Source: Actinomycetota bacterium (lineage in GTDB: Bacteria; Actinomycetota; Acidimicrobiia; Acidimicrobiales; Microtrichaceae). From it: a stretch of 32,916 bases of DNA. Under the pieces are notes generated by a model that was not told the DNA's origin, searched no databases, and worked only from the letters and a program-made list of their open reading frames with translations. Positions 24,300-32,153 of the stretch are shown one piece after another. The stretch's first letter is position 1. Every line of letters begins with the position of its first letter. A program made the position numbers and the translations under genes. The stretch is taken from NCBI GenBank assembly GCA_009701845.1, contig WLJI01000009.1:1-32916 (forward strand), in the 5' to 3' direction.

Positions 24300-25559
24300 C
24301 TAGTTGCCGGCAGAGGTCACGGCGGTAGAGGTTGTCTTCGTGGCGTTGGCAGAGCTGCTGTTTGTCGTGCCCGTCGTGGTCGATGTGGTCGAGGCCACCC
24401 CGATGCTCGACAGGTTTGCTGCAAGGTCGGGGCAACTGCCGGTGATCCCCTTGGTGGCCAAAATCCGGCGCACCGAGGCCACGACTTGTTGTTTTTCGAG
24501 TCGTCCAGAGGTAATTGCATCCGTGATTTGTGCGTGCACCTGAGGCACGGAATCAGCGGTAGACAGCAACGCAATGTCTGCTCCCGCAGCTAGTGCAAGT
24601 TCTGCTGCCTTCGGCTGTGCCGCAAAACTCGCTACTGCTTTCATGCCGAGTTCATCTGTGATGATGAGGCCCTCAAACCCTTGCTGCTCACGAAGCTCCG
24701 TCGTGATTGCAGCACGAGAGAGCGAGGCTGGCTCGCCGGGGGCAGTGAGGCCGGGGATCTGGACATGTGCCACCATGATTGCCGGGACTCCGCTCGCAAT
24801 TGCAGACTCAAACGGCAACAAGTCCTTGGCCTTGAGTGCCTCGAGTGGTGCCACCTTGCCGAGCATGACATGAGGGTCTGCAGTGCCACCTCCGATCCCG
24901 GGCCAATGCTTGACGACGGGTATCAGGCCCCCGGCAAGCTCGGCCTTGATGATGGCATCAGTAAACGTTGTGACTGTCGCTGGATCTTTGCCGAATGTTC
25001 GCGTGCCTAACCCCGAGCCGCCGCCAACGTCGGCAACTGGGCCGAAGATCATGTTGAACCCCAGCTCGCGCATGCGCGTTGCGTAATCCTCTAGGAGAGT
25101 GGCTGCCTCTTGCGGGGTTCCCTTCGCTAGAGATTCTGCAGAAGGCAAGACCCCCAACGCACTACTCAGGCGCTGCACGGTTCCGCCTTCTTCATCGCTA
25201 GCCACAAAAGCAGCTACGGGAGCTTGAGCGGTAGCAGCGGCTACCTCTTTAGCAACGTCTTTGGACTGCTTTCCCTTCAAGCCAAAGCCACCCGCCGTTC
25301 CGGCGGTGAGCACTTCGGTTGCGATCTGTGGAGAAGTCACCATTGCCATAATCATCTGCCCGGCCTGAGCGCTTGGTGGCAATACTTCGGCACAGTCAGG
25401 AGGCAAGGTGCTTGTGGTTGAGGCAGTTGTTTTCTTCACCTGCTTCTGAGCAACATCTCCAGATGAGGTTCCGGTGCAGCTAGCCGCTAGCGCTGCAAGA
25501 ACTACCAGAGCCACGCACAGTTGAACCGAGAAGGGTGAGCTGAGTCCGCGCCGCTGCAT
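24300..25559 (-). CDS. GH3-family beta-N-acetylglucosaminidase-like lipoprotein
   Basis: Exported glycoside hydrolase, 419 residues. The N-terminus has basic residues, the hydrophobic LCVALVVLAALAAS and a lipobox LAASC at Cys28, so it is probably anchored outside the membrane. The catalytic domain (about 55-385) contains FVASDEEGGTVQRLSS, FGPVADVGGGSGLGTRTFGKDP, VVKHWPGIGGGTADPHVML (the NagZ-type catalytic His loop, with DPH where DSH is usual) and the nucleophile Asp in GLIITDELGMKAVA. A 30-residue Ser/Thr-rich tail follows. Related enzymes remove N-acetylglucosamine from peptidoglycan fragments; an exported form suggests cell-wall recycling or scavenging, like the NlpC/P60 protein elsewhere in the window. 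The start ATG is 25559-25557. Confidence 0.92.
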   Translation of the reverse strand: MQRRGLSSPFSVQLCVALVVLAALAASCTGTSSGDVAQKQVKKTTASTTSTLPPDCAEVLPPSAQAGQMIMAMVTSPQIATEVLTAGTAGGFGLKGKQSKDVAKEVAAATAQAPVAAFVASDEEGGTVQRLSSALGVLPSAESLAKGTPQEAATLLEDYATRMRELGFNMIFGPVADVGGGSGLGTRTFGKDPATVTTFTDAIIKAELAGGLIPVVKHWPGIGGGTADPHVMLGKVAPLEALKAKDLLPFESAIASGVPAIMVAHVQIPGLTAPGEPASLSRAAITTELREQQGFEGLIITDELGMKAVASFAAQPKAAELALAAGADIALLSTADSVPQVHAQITDAITSGRLEKQQVVASVRRILATKGITGSCPDLAANLSSIGVASTTSTTTGTTNSSSANATKTTSTAVTSAGN

Positions 25560-25622
25560 CGCTGTGACAGTAGTAGCTGCCGGGTCTCTGCATGCTGCTT
25601 CCTAGCTGCTGCTAGGCCAAAC

Positions 25623-25646
25623 TGTGGGTAAGTTGTGTGACCCACA
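25623..25646. promoter_or_regulatory. Inverted repeat (7-10-7) before DoxX-like gene
   Basis: TGTGGGT (25623-25629) and ACCCACA (25640-25646) are perfect complements separated by ten bases, about 34 bases before ATG 25680 and in the divergent spacer with the GH3 gene. It may be an operator for either gene. Confidence 0.4.
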
Positions 25647-25679
25647 CCGCTGCAGTACCCGACTGTTATGGAGTTCAGA

Positions 25680-26093
25680 ATGCAAGTCGCTGCAAAGAAG
25701 TTCCTCTCTCGATTCTCTGATCCCTATGCGGACCCAGCCGAGGATCGCTCCCGGTTGAGATTCGCAGGTGGCCTTTTCTTCATGGGTATTCTGCATTTTG
25801 TTCTACCCAAGCAGTTCGAGAAGGCAGTTCCCTCGTGGTTTCCAGACCCCAAGGCTGCAGTTGCTCTCTCGGGTGTAGCCGAGCTCGGATCAGGGGCGCT
25901 GCTCGCCATTCCCAAGACCCGCAAAGCAGGCGGTTGGCTTGCGACGGCAACTCTGGTGGCTGTGTACCCTGCCAATGTGCAAATGGCGATCGACGCTACC
26001 CGGGCAGGTTCAAAGCCCGCCGCAGTAGCGGCTTGGTTGCGACTCCCGCTGCAGTTCCCCATGATTGCAAAGGCATTTCGCTATACAAGGTGA
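25680..26093 (+). CDS. DoxX-like membrane protein
   Basis: A small integral membrane protein of 137 residues from ATG 25680, which has GGAG six bases upstream; ATG 25668 in frame adds four residues. After a charged N-terminus of about 30 residues come three to four hydrophobic segments: FAGGLFFMGILHFVLP, AAVALSGVAELGSGALLAIP, AGGWLATATLVAVYPANV and a final amphipathic stretch. The LHF-x-LP segment and the ELGSGALL segment fit the DoxX family seen next to oxidoreductase or stress genes. The biochemical role of the family is poorly defined. It stands alone between divergent GH3 and the downstream signalling gene. Confidence 0.82.
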   Translation: MQVAAKKFLSRFSDPYADPAEDRSRLRFAGGLFFMGILHFVLPKQFEKAVPSWFPDPKAAVALSGVAELGSGALLAIPKTRKAGGWLATATLVAVYPANVQMAIDATRAGSKPAAVAAWLRLPLQFPMIAKAFRYTR

Positions 26094-26136
26094 CTTTTCG
26101 TGAATCTGTCGGGATCAACAGTTACTCTTAGGTTTC

Positions 26137-28689
26137 TTGTCAGTCGAATGGTCGTCCGAACTCCCCCTCACCGCTGAGCCAAGAGATGCTTCGGCGGGCG
26201 CGTCGCCGCAGGTGTTTCTTGACCTTCTTGGAGCCACCGGAGATGTGATCGTCCTGCTCAATGAGGACCTCAGCGTTCGCTGGGTGAGCGCCTCTGTCGA
26301 GAAGTTCGGTGGGTGGACTGCCGAACAGGCTGCATCGATGGATCCCTCTACGTTGTTGCACCCGCGTGAGATCAAGGTTGCGATGACCAATCTCGAGCGA
26401 CTGCTTCAGGGTGCTTCCCCAGAAAGCTGTCGCACCGACGTGCGCTTACGAAAGTCTTCGGGTGACTGGATCTGGTCTGAAGTCACAGGGGTAGATCTGC
26501 GCCAATTAGATGGCGTGAATGCAATCGTGCTCTCCATACGAGATACCTCGGACCGTGTTGACCGAGAGAGCGACCTAGCCGATCAGGCCAATCGTTTTGA
26601 AGCCCTGGTGCGCAACAGCAACGACTGCATCATGGTGTCGAACAAAGACCTTGTAGTGACCTACGCAAGTTCCGCCATGTTTCGAATTCTCGGGTTCGAA
26701 CCCAGTCTTGCGATCGGCCTGAAGCTGGGCGCATCGGTTCGCGAACCACATCTCACCCGGCTTCACGAGGCCTGCGCTCAGGTGATTCTTCACCCCAACG
26801 AAGCGGTTCGTGTCGAGGTTGAGTTGCGTCATGCTGACGGTAGGTTGCGGCTCGTTGAGAACGTGCTCACGAATTGCCTCGACGACCCGCTGGTTCGTGG
26901 AATTGTCACGAACTTTCGCGATGTCACCGACCAACGTCTTGCTCTTGAAGATCTTCAGGAGCGTACTGCGCAAGTCGAGGCGGCAGAGGCAGAAAGCCGC
27001 AGACTGCTCGATATTTTTGACGTCACACCAGACCTCACCGTGTTGTCCGACGCACAAGGCGCAGCGGTGTATCTCAACGCAGCAGCACGAAAGTTCTTTG
27101 GTCTAGCTCGGCCCGAACTCGACCTCATGAATACTGAGCAACTCGTTGGATTCTCGAACTGGCTCGGACCGCTGAATGAGCAGGTGCTGCAGGCGCTCAC
27201 GCAGGAGGGTTCGTGGGTCGGCGAGTTAGAAATCCGCCGGCACGACGGAGTCATGGTGCCAGTATCAGTTCAGATGGTTGCTCACTACCGTCCCGGTTCT
27301 ACAGAGGTTGATTTCTATTCCGGTGTGGCTCGAGACATCAGCGAACGAAAAGATCTGCAGGCCTCACTGCAGATCCAAGCAACTCACGATCAGCTGACTG
27401 GCTTACCAAATCGTGTTCTCTTATTCGAGAAAATCGAGCGGGCTATGGCTGGTCTGAAAGCCGCTCCGCTGCCCTCACGATCTGCGCTGCTCTTCATTGA
27501 CATCGACCACTTCAAGAAGTTCAACGACACGCTCGGGCACGCCAAGGGGGATGTTGTTCTGCAGCAGGTTGCACGACGCATCTGCGAGGTTGTTCGCCCC
27601 GGGGATACTGTTGCCCGCTTTGGCGGGGATGAGTTCATTGTTCTGTGCGAACGGCTCGATACAGCGAGTGACGCAGTGGTGATCGCCCATCGAATCAACG
27701 CTGCATGCCTGCTACCACTTGAAGTCGAGGGGAGCTCGGTGGCGGTCGGCGTGTCTATTGGTATTGCGCAGATTGATCCCTCAGAGGCCGATCCGCTAGC
27801 AGTTATCCGAGATGCCGATGCTGCGATGTACGAGGCCAAAGCCGGCGGCCGCGGACGTTGGGTCATCTTTGACGACAAGATGGGAGCGAAGGCAACTCAA
27901 CGCCGGCGCGTCGAGTCGTGGATGCGCAACACCCTGCAGGGTGAAGAGTTCTCGCTCCACTACCAGCCAGTGGTCTCACTCGTGACCGGCGAGTTGACTG
28001 GCGTAGAGGCGCTCCTTCGCTGGAAGCATGGTGAGAGCAGCATTTCTCCAGATGTTTTTGTTCCAATCGCCGAAGAGTCTGGGCTTATTGTCCCGATCGG
28101 TGAATGGGTGCTCAGGACAGCCTGTCAGCAGCTCGCCGCTTGGCAGCAACTCCCAGGCTGGGCCGGTTTGCGTCTTGCAGTCAACGTCTCTGGCCGCCAA
28201 CTGCAAGACCCCGGGTTTAACTTGCTAGCGGTCGAGGCGCTGAGCCAATCCGGACTCACACCCAACACCCTGTCGGTTGAGATCACAGAAACGGTTCTAC
28301 TTGATGATGCAGCTGCATGGGGTGAGCGTCTTGCGCCGCTCAAGGAGTTGGGGATCGAGATTTCGCTCGACGACTTTGGCACTGGCCACTCATCACTCAC
28401 CTACCTTCGGCGCTTCCCTGCAGACACGGTCAAACTCGATCAGTCATTTGTCAGTGGGATAGAGCACAATCTCGAGGATCGGGCAATCGTTTCTGCTGTG
28501 ATTGATCTGTGCTCAACACTGGGATTGACTTGCGTGGCCGAGGGAGTGGAAACATTCGCGCAGCTTGAATTGCTCAAGGGCTTGGGTTGCGCAGCGGGCC
28601 AAGGGCACTTGTTTGCCCCCGGCTTGGAGCCACTGGAGTTTGAGGCTCAGTTTCTAGCCGAGTCAGGCCCAGGCAGGGCCGACACCTAG
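26137..28689 (+). CDS. PAS-GGDEF-EAL cyclic di-GMP signalling protein
   Basis: Predicted cytoplasmic sensor of 850 residues that may both make and degrade cyclic di-GMP. Three PAS-like domains lie at about 25-135, 150-265 and 285-405; there is no transmembrane segment, so the signal is probably intracellular or a bound cofactor. The diguanylate cyclase domain (about 415-575) has FIDIDHFKKFNDTLGH and an intact GGDEF at 496-500, with an RPGD inhibitory site five residues before it. The phosphodiesterase domain (about 595-840) has E624-A-L, AVNVSGRQL, VEITET, SLDDFGTGHSSL, VKLDQSF and VAEGVET, that is, all the usual metal-binding and catalytic residues. TTG 26137 is the only start that includes all of PAS 1 and its ribosome-binding site is weak, so the exact N-terminus is uncertain. 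Confidence 0.94.
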   Translation: MSVEWSSELPLTAEPRDASAGASPQVFLDLLGATGDVIVLLNEDLSVRWVSASVEKFGGWTAEQAASMDPSTLLHPREIKVAMTNLERLLQGASPESCRTDVRLRKSSGDWIWSEVTGVDLRQLDGVNAIVLSIRDTSDRVDRESDLADQANRFEALVRNSNDCIMVSNKDLVVTYASSAMFRILGFEPSLAIGLKLGASVREPHLTRLHEACAQVILHPNEAVRVEVELRHADGRLRLVENVLTNCLDDPLVRGIVTNFRDVTDQRLALEDLQERTAQVEAAEAESRRLLDIFDVTPDLTVLSDAQGAAVYLNAAARKFFGLARPELDLMNTEQLVGFSNWLGPLNEQVLQALTQEGSWVGELEIRRHDGVMVPVSVQMVAHYRPGSTEVDFYSGVARDISERKDLQASLQIQATHDQLTGLPNRVLLFEKIERAMAGLKAAPLPSRSALLFIDIDHFKKFNDTLGHAKGDVVLQQVARRICEVVRPGDTVARFGGDEFIVLCERLDTASDAVVIAHRINAACLLPLEVEGSSVAVGVSIGIAQIDPSEADPLAVIRDADAAMYEAKAGGRGRWVIFDDKMGAKATQRRRVESWMRNTLQGEEFSLHYQPVVSLVTGELTGVEALLRWKHGESSISPDVFVPIAEESGLIVPIGEWVLRTACQQLAAWQQLPGWAGLRLAVNVSGRQLQDPGFNLLAVEALSQSGLTPNTLSVEITETVLLDDAAAWGERLAPLKELGIEISLDDFGTGHSSLTYLRRFPADTVKLDQSFVSGIEHNLEDRAIVSAVIDLCSTLGLTCVAEGVETFAQLELLKGLGCAAGQGHLFAPGLEPLEFEAQFLAESGPGRADT

Positions 28690-28708
28690 GGCCCGATCGT
28701 TCTCTACG

Positions 28709-31117
28709 ATGCAGGTTGTGACTCCTTCTCAAGCGACCCACTCTGATCCGACTCCCGCTAGCTCGACTCCCGCTAGCTCGACTTCCAGTAGCTCGACCCC
28801 CAGTAGAGAAGAGAGGTTGGCCCCTTACGCTGGCTTCGGCGGGTCAGTGGGCACCGTCTTTGCTACCTCAGACTCTTGGTGGCCCCCGCAGCCATCTCGG
28901 GCCAAGGATGCACCCAACATTGTGGTGATGATGTGCGACGACTTGGGCTTTGCAGATCTTGGCTGTTACGGGTCCGAGATCCCTACTCCTAACATTGATC
29001 AGTTATCGGCTGAGGGGGTCCGCTATACCGACTACCACTCCACACCGATGTGTTCGCCAACTCGTGCCTCGCTGCTGACTGGGTTGGAGCCACACCGGGC
29101 CGGAATGGGCCACGTTGCTCATTCGGATCCCGGCTTCCCCGGCTATGCCATGGAGCTCACACCCTTGGCGCCGACTTTGGCAGAACTTCTTCGCTCCGCT
29201 GGGTATCAGACCCTGATGGTTGGAAAGTGGCATCTTACGAAAGACAGCGAACAAAACGATGCTGGGGACCGTTCTTCATGGCCATTGCAGCGCGGGTTTG
29301 ACCGCTACTACGGATTTTTGGATGGGTTCACGAATCTTCATCATCCGCATCGCCTGATTGAAGACAACCACGCGGTTCGCGTCGATGAGTATCCCGAGGG
29401 ATATTTCCTTACCGATGACCTCACGGATCGGGCAATCTCGATGATTCGTGAATCAAAAGCGTCGGCGCCCGACAAACCCTTCTTCTTGTATCACGCTCAG
29501 GGTGCAGTTCACGCTCCGCTGCATGCCAAGGCAGAGGACATTGCCAAACATGACGGCCGCTACACCGAGGGTTGGGACGTCATCCGACAACAGCGTCACG
29601 AGCGTCAGATCGAATTGGGAGTGATTCCCCCTGGAACTGCTTTGGCCCCAAGAAATGCCGAGTCGGGCGACGAGGTTGACGCGTGGGAGTCGCTCACACC
29701 TGACAGGCAGGCACTGTTTGCGAAGTACATGTCTGTTTATGCCGCCATGGTGGACAACATTGATCAAAATGTTGGCCGGCTGAGAGCTGCACTCGAAGAG
29801 ATGGGCGAGTGGGAGAACACGCTTTTTGTGTTTACTTCCGATAACGGCGGGTCCCGAGAAGGCGAGCGAGAGGGCACGAGCGCGTATCTGCGCTCCTTGC
29901 ACTTTGGTCGCAGCGGAATTGAAGAACCCTTCGAGGAAGATCTGGCAAGAATCGATCAGATGGGTGGACCGACCACCATGCCGCATTATCCGCGGGGTTG
30001 GGCCATGGTGTCGAACACGCCATTTCGCCTGTACAAGATCAATGCTCACCGCGGCGGGCATTCTGTACCCTTTGTGGTCTCTTGGCCTGCCGGTGGAGTT
30101 CCGGCAGGCGAGCTTCGTGAGCAGTTCATGCATGTGTCTGATGTGCTCCCAACCGTGTTGGAACTGACAGGTATCGAGCGCCCCGTGAGTTGGCGGGGAG
30201 AGCCCGTGCTGACCCTTGATGGAGAAGACCTGAGCGCAACACTGTTTGACTCTGCAGCTCTTGGCAGGCAAGCCGATCTGATTATCGAAAACGAAGGCCA
30301 CCGTGCCTTCCGCAGAGATGGATGGGAGGCGGTGACTCGTCACGCTCCGCGGACTGCGTATTCAGAAGAGCTGTGGGAGCTCTTTGACATGGCAGCGGAC
30401 CCCTCGCAGCTTCAGGATCTTGCTCAGGAACATCCAGCCTTATTAGCTGAACTCACCGCTGCTTGGGATGAAGCTGCATGGGCAAATCAAATCTTTCCAC
30501 TTGATGAGGGCACGGGCTACCGGTACTTGCTGCGGCCACCGTGGACCGAACGATATGACCACCCGGTGGTGATCTACCCCAACACACCATCGCTTGACCG
30601 GTGGAGGTCACAGCGCCTGATTCTGTGGAGAGACGTTGTGATCTCGGCCTCGGTCACGCTTCGCTCTGGCGATGCGGGCATGTTGGTCTCGCATGGGGAC
30701 CAAGGCGGCGGCTACTGCATGTATATCGACGACACTTCCGAACTAGTGGCGGTACACAACGGCTATGGCCTTGAGCGAGAGTTGCGCGGCCCAGTGATTG
30801 CGCCAGGTTCGCACCAACTTGAGTTGCGAATCACCTGCCCGGGTAACAACTTGTGGAATCTTGCGCTAGTCGTAGATGGCAACGAGGTGGCCGCAGGCGA
30901 GGGGTATCGCTTGTTGATGGCGATGGCACCATTCCAAGGAATCGACATTGGGGTTGATACGCGTTCTCCTGTGAGTTGGCCATTGTTTGAGCGTCGCGGC
31001 GGGTTTGCCTTTACAGGTCAGCTGCATCATGTTGCTTATGCCCCAGGTCAAGCAGCACCCGATAGTCCAGACAACTATCTAGAGATGCTTCGCGAATGGG
31101 GTCGGTCCTTCGAGTGA
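28709..31117 (+). CDS. Type I sulfatase (arylsulfatase-like)
   Basis: Alkaline-phosphatase-superfamily sulfatase of 802 residues. The core begins NIVVMMCDDLGFADLGCYG (metal-binding Asp pair) and has Cys115 in CSPTRASLLTG, the C-x-P-x-R motif whose Cys becomes formylglycine; GKWHL and FTSDNGG supply further active-site Lys, His and Asp/Asn. A maturase (formylglycine-generating enzyme) is therefore needed and is not in this window. After about residue 620 a second domain of mainly beta character (SASVTLRSGDAGMLVSHG...) follows, which may bind substrate. There is no signal peptide: the first 35 residues are a Thr/Pro/Ser tract encoded by an in-frame 15-bp repeat, so the protein may be cytoplasmic or the start may be misplaced. 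GTG 28718 is an alternative start. Confidence 0.93.
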   Translation: MQVVTPSQATHSDPTPASSTPASSTSSSSTPSREERLAPYAGFGGSVGTVFATSDSWWPPQPSRAKDAPNIVVMMCDDLGFADLGCYGSEIPTPNIDQLSAEGVRYTDYHSTPMCSPTRASLLTGLEPHRAGMGHVAHSDPGFPGYAMELTPLAPTLAELLRSAGYQTLMVGKWHLTKDSEQNDAGDRSSWPLQRGFDRYYGFLDGFTNLHHPHRLIEDNHAVRVDEYPEGYFLTDDLTDRAISMIRESKASAPDKPFFLYHAQGAVHAPLHAKAEDIAKHDGRYTEGWDVIRQQRHERQIELGVIPPGTALAPRNAESGDEVDAWESLTPDRQALFAKYMSVYAAMVDNIDQNVGRLRAALEEMGEWENTLFVFTSDNGGSREGEREGTSAYLRSLHFGRSGIEEPFEEDLARIDQMGGPTTMPHYPRGWAMVSNTPFRLYKINAHRGGHSVPFVVSWPAGGVPAGELREQFMHVSDVLPTVLELTGIERPVSWRGEPVLTLDGEDLSATLFDSAALGRQADLIIENEGHRAFRRDGWEAVTRHAPRTAYSEELWELFDMAADPSQLQDLAQEHPALLAELTAAWDEAAWANQIFPLDEGTGYRYLLRPPWTERYDHPVVIYPNTPSLDRWRSQRLILWRDVVISASVTLRSGDAGMLVSHGDQGGGYCMYIDDTSELVAVHNGYGLERELRGPVIAPGSHQLELRITCPGNNLWNLALVVDGNEVAAGEGYRLLMAMAPFQGIDIGVDTRSPVSWPLFERRGGFAFTGQLHHVAYAPGQAAPDSPDNYLEMLREWGRSFE
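28751..28810. repeat. In-frame 15-bp repeat in sulfatase N-terminus, four copies
   Basis: ACTCCCGCTAGCTCG lies at 28751-28765 and 28766-28780 (identical); diverged copies follow at 28781-28795 and 28796-28810. They encode TPASS, TPASS, TSSSS and TPSRE, a flexible Thr/Pro/Ser tract before the catalytic core. Confidence 0.9.
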
Positions 31118-31178
31118 GCAACTACCCCGGATCAACTAGTTGTCTCAGCGAGCCTGCTCATCACCAGATGGCTGGGCC

Positions 31179-32153
31179 CTAACCGCCTGACTCGATTGCG
31201 GTTCGGACTTCTCTTGTTGCTCGTTCAATCAAGCGTGTGCGCGGTATCGCTCCTAGTCCTCGCCACGGCCCGCCCCCGACTCTCCAGTATGCAAGCCACA
31301 CTACGGTGACTGTTCCCAGCCAAGAACTTGGCACGGTGGGATCGGGCGCAGCCTCTTGTAGCGCAATGGAGCGCTGAGTGGCCCGCTCGTAACGCAAGAC
31401 ACACGAACTGTTTGTAGCGGCCTGCTGGGCGGGCAGTAGCGGTGAAAATGGCTCATAGCGAACTCCCTGACCGTTACATGTCTGCATCTGCGCCGTTGGC
31501 TCACCGCTGAAGATGCGAAGCGATATTGGCGCAGCTCTCACGTCAACGGTGATGCCGTTCAGGCTGAGCGTGGCCTCAACGGGTTGCCAGCCCTCATCGG
31601 GGATCGACACGAAGACGGGCTCGCGGACCGGCACGACTACCCCAACGGGTGGACTTTGCACTGGTGCTGGTGGCGGTAGGCGTGTGATCATCTGGCGATT
31701 GATCTGGGTTTGAAGGTCGAGACTCGAGCTTCGTGGGGTGGCCCGGAATGCCACGGTTTGACCATCGCACACTTGGCCTTGCAGATTCAGGTTGCCGAGT
31801 TCGCTGGTGCCCAGAAAGCCCTGCAGGGAGTCCAACAAAGGTTGTACGCGCGGGTCGCTTCGGTTTGGGGCCATGATCGCAATCAGGAACTCAATTTGAG
31901 CGTCCGTAAAGGTGATCCACCTGCAACGCGGTGCCGGAGCACTGCCAGAGTTGCGGCGGGGTCTGCTGGAGGAGCCAATCTGAAAAAGTATGGAGGTAAC
32001 GATGTCGCCTCGCCCAACCAGCCGAGAACTTGCGGACCCTTGACTTTCTGCGCCAGCAGGGCGAGCTGAGCCCACACTGAAGCTCAGAAGCATTGCCCAG
32101 CTCATCAAGACTATGACGGTCGACCGAGTTGATTTGTTGGTTCTGTTCCTCAC
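31179..32153 (-). CDS. Exported protein of unknown function
   Basis: Not recognised. GTG 32153-32151 overlaps the upstream gene's stop as GTGA and gives 324 residues starting with a good signal peptide: basic VRNRTNKSTRS, hydrophobic TVIVLMSWAMLLSFSV, and cleavage near ARPAGAES. A longer frame to 32186 exists but overlaps the neighbour. The mature part has CRWITFTDAQIEFLIAIM, a Pro-rich middle (PPPAPVQSPPVGVVVP), and a later Cys pair (QTCNGQGV and SSCVLRY) that could form a disulfide. Near the end, WLGTVTVVWLAYWRVGGGPW is aromatic-rich, hydrophobic and could be membrane-associated. It is probably cotranscribed with the lipoprotein gene upstream. It converges with the sulfatase gene, 61 bases away. 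Confidence 0.72.
   Translation of the reverse strand: MRNRTNKSTRSTVIVLMSWAMLLSFSVGSARPAGAESQGSASSRLVGRGDIVTSILFQIGSSSRPRRNSGSAPAPRCRWITFTDAQIEFLIAIMAPNRSDPRVQPLLDSLQGFLGTSELGNLNLQGQVCDGQTVAFRATPRSSSLDLQTQINRQMITRLPPPAPVQSPPVGVVVPVREPVFVSIPDEGWQPVEATLSLNGITVDVRAAPISLRIFSGEPTAQMQTCNGQGVRYEPFSPLLPAQQAATNSSCVLRYERATQRSIALQEAAPDPTVPSSWLGTVTVVWLAYWRVGGGPWRGLGAIPRTRLIERATREVRTAIESGG

Noticed and set aside
29453-30343. 296-residue open frame on the minus strand
   Set aside because: It lies wholly inside the sulfatase gene, has no family motif and shows the skewed composition of an antisense shadow.
31133-31142. CAACTAGTTG palindrome after the sulfatase gene as a terminator
   Set aside because: It is a short isolated palindrome with no loop and no T-tract; too weak to call.
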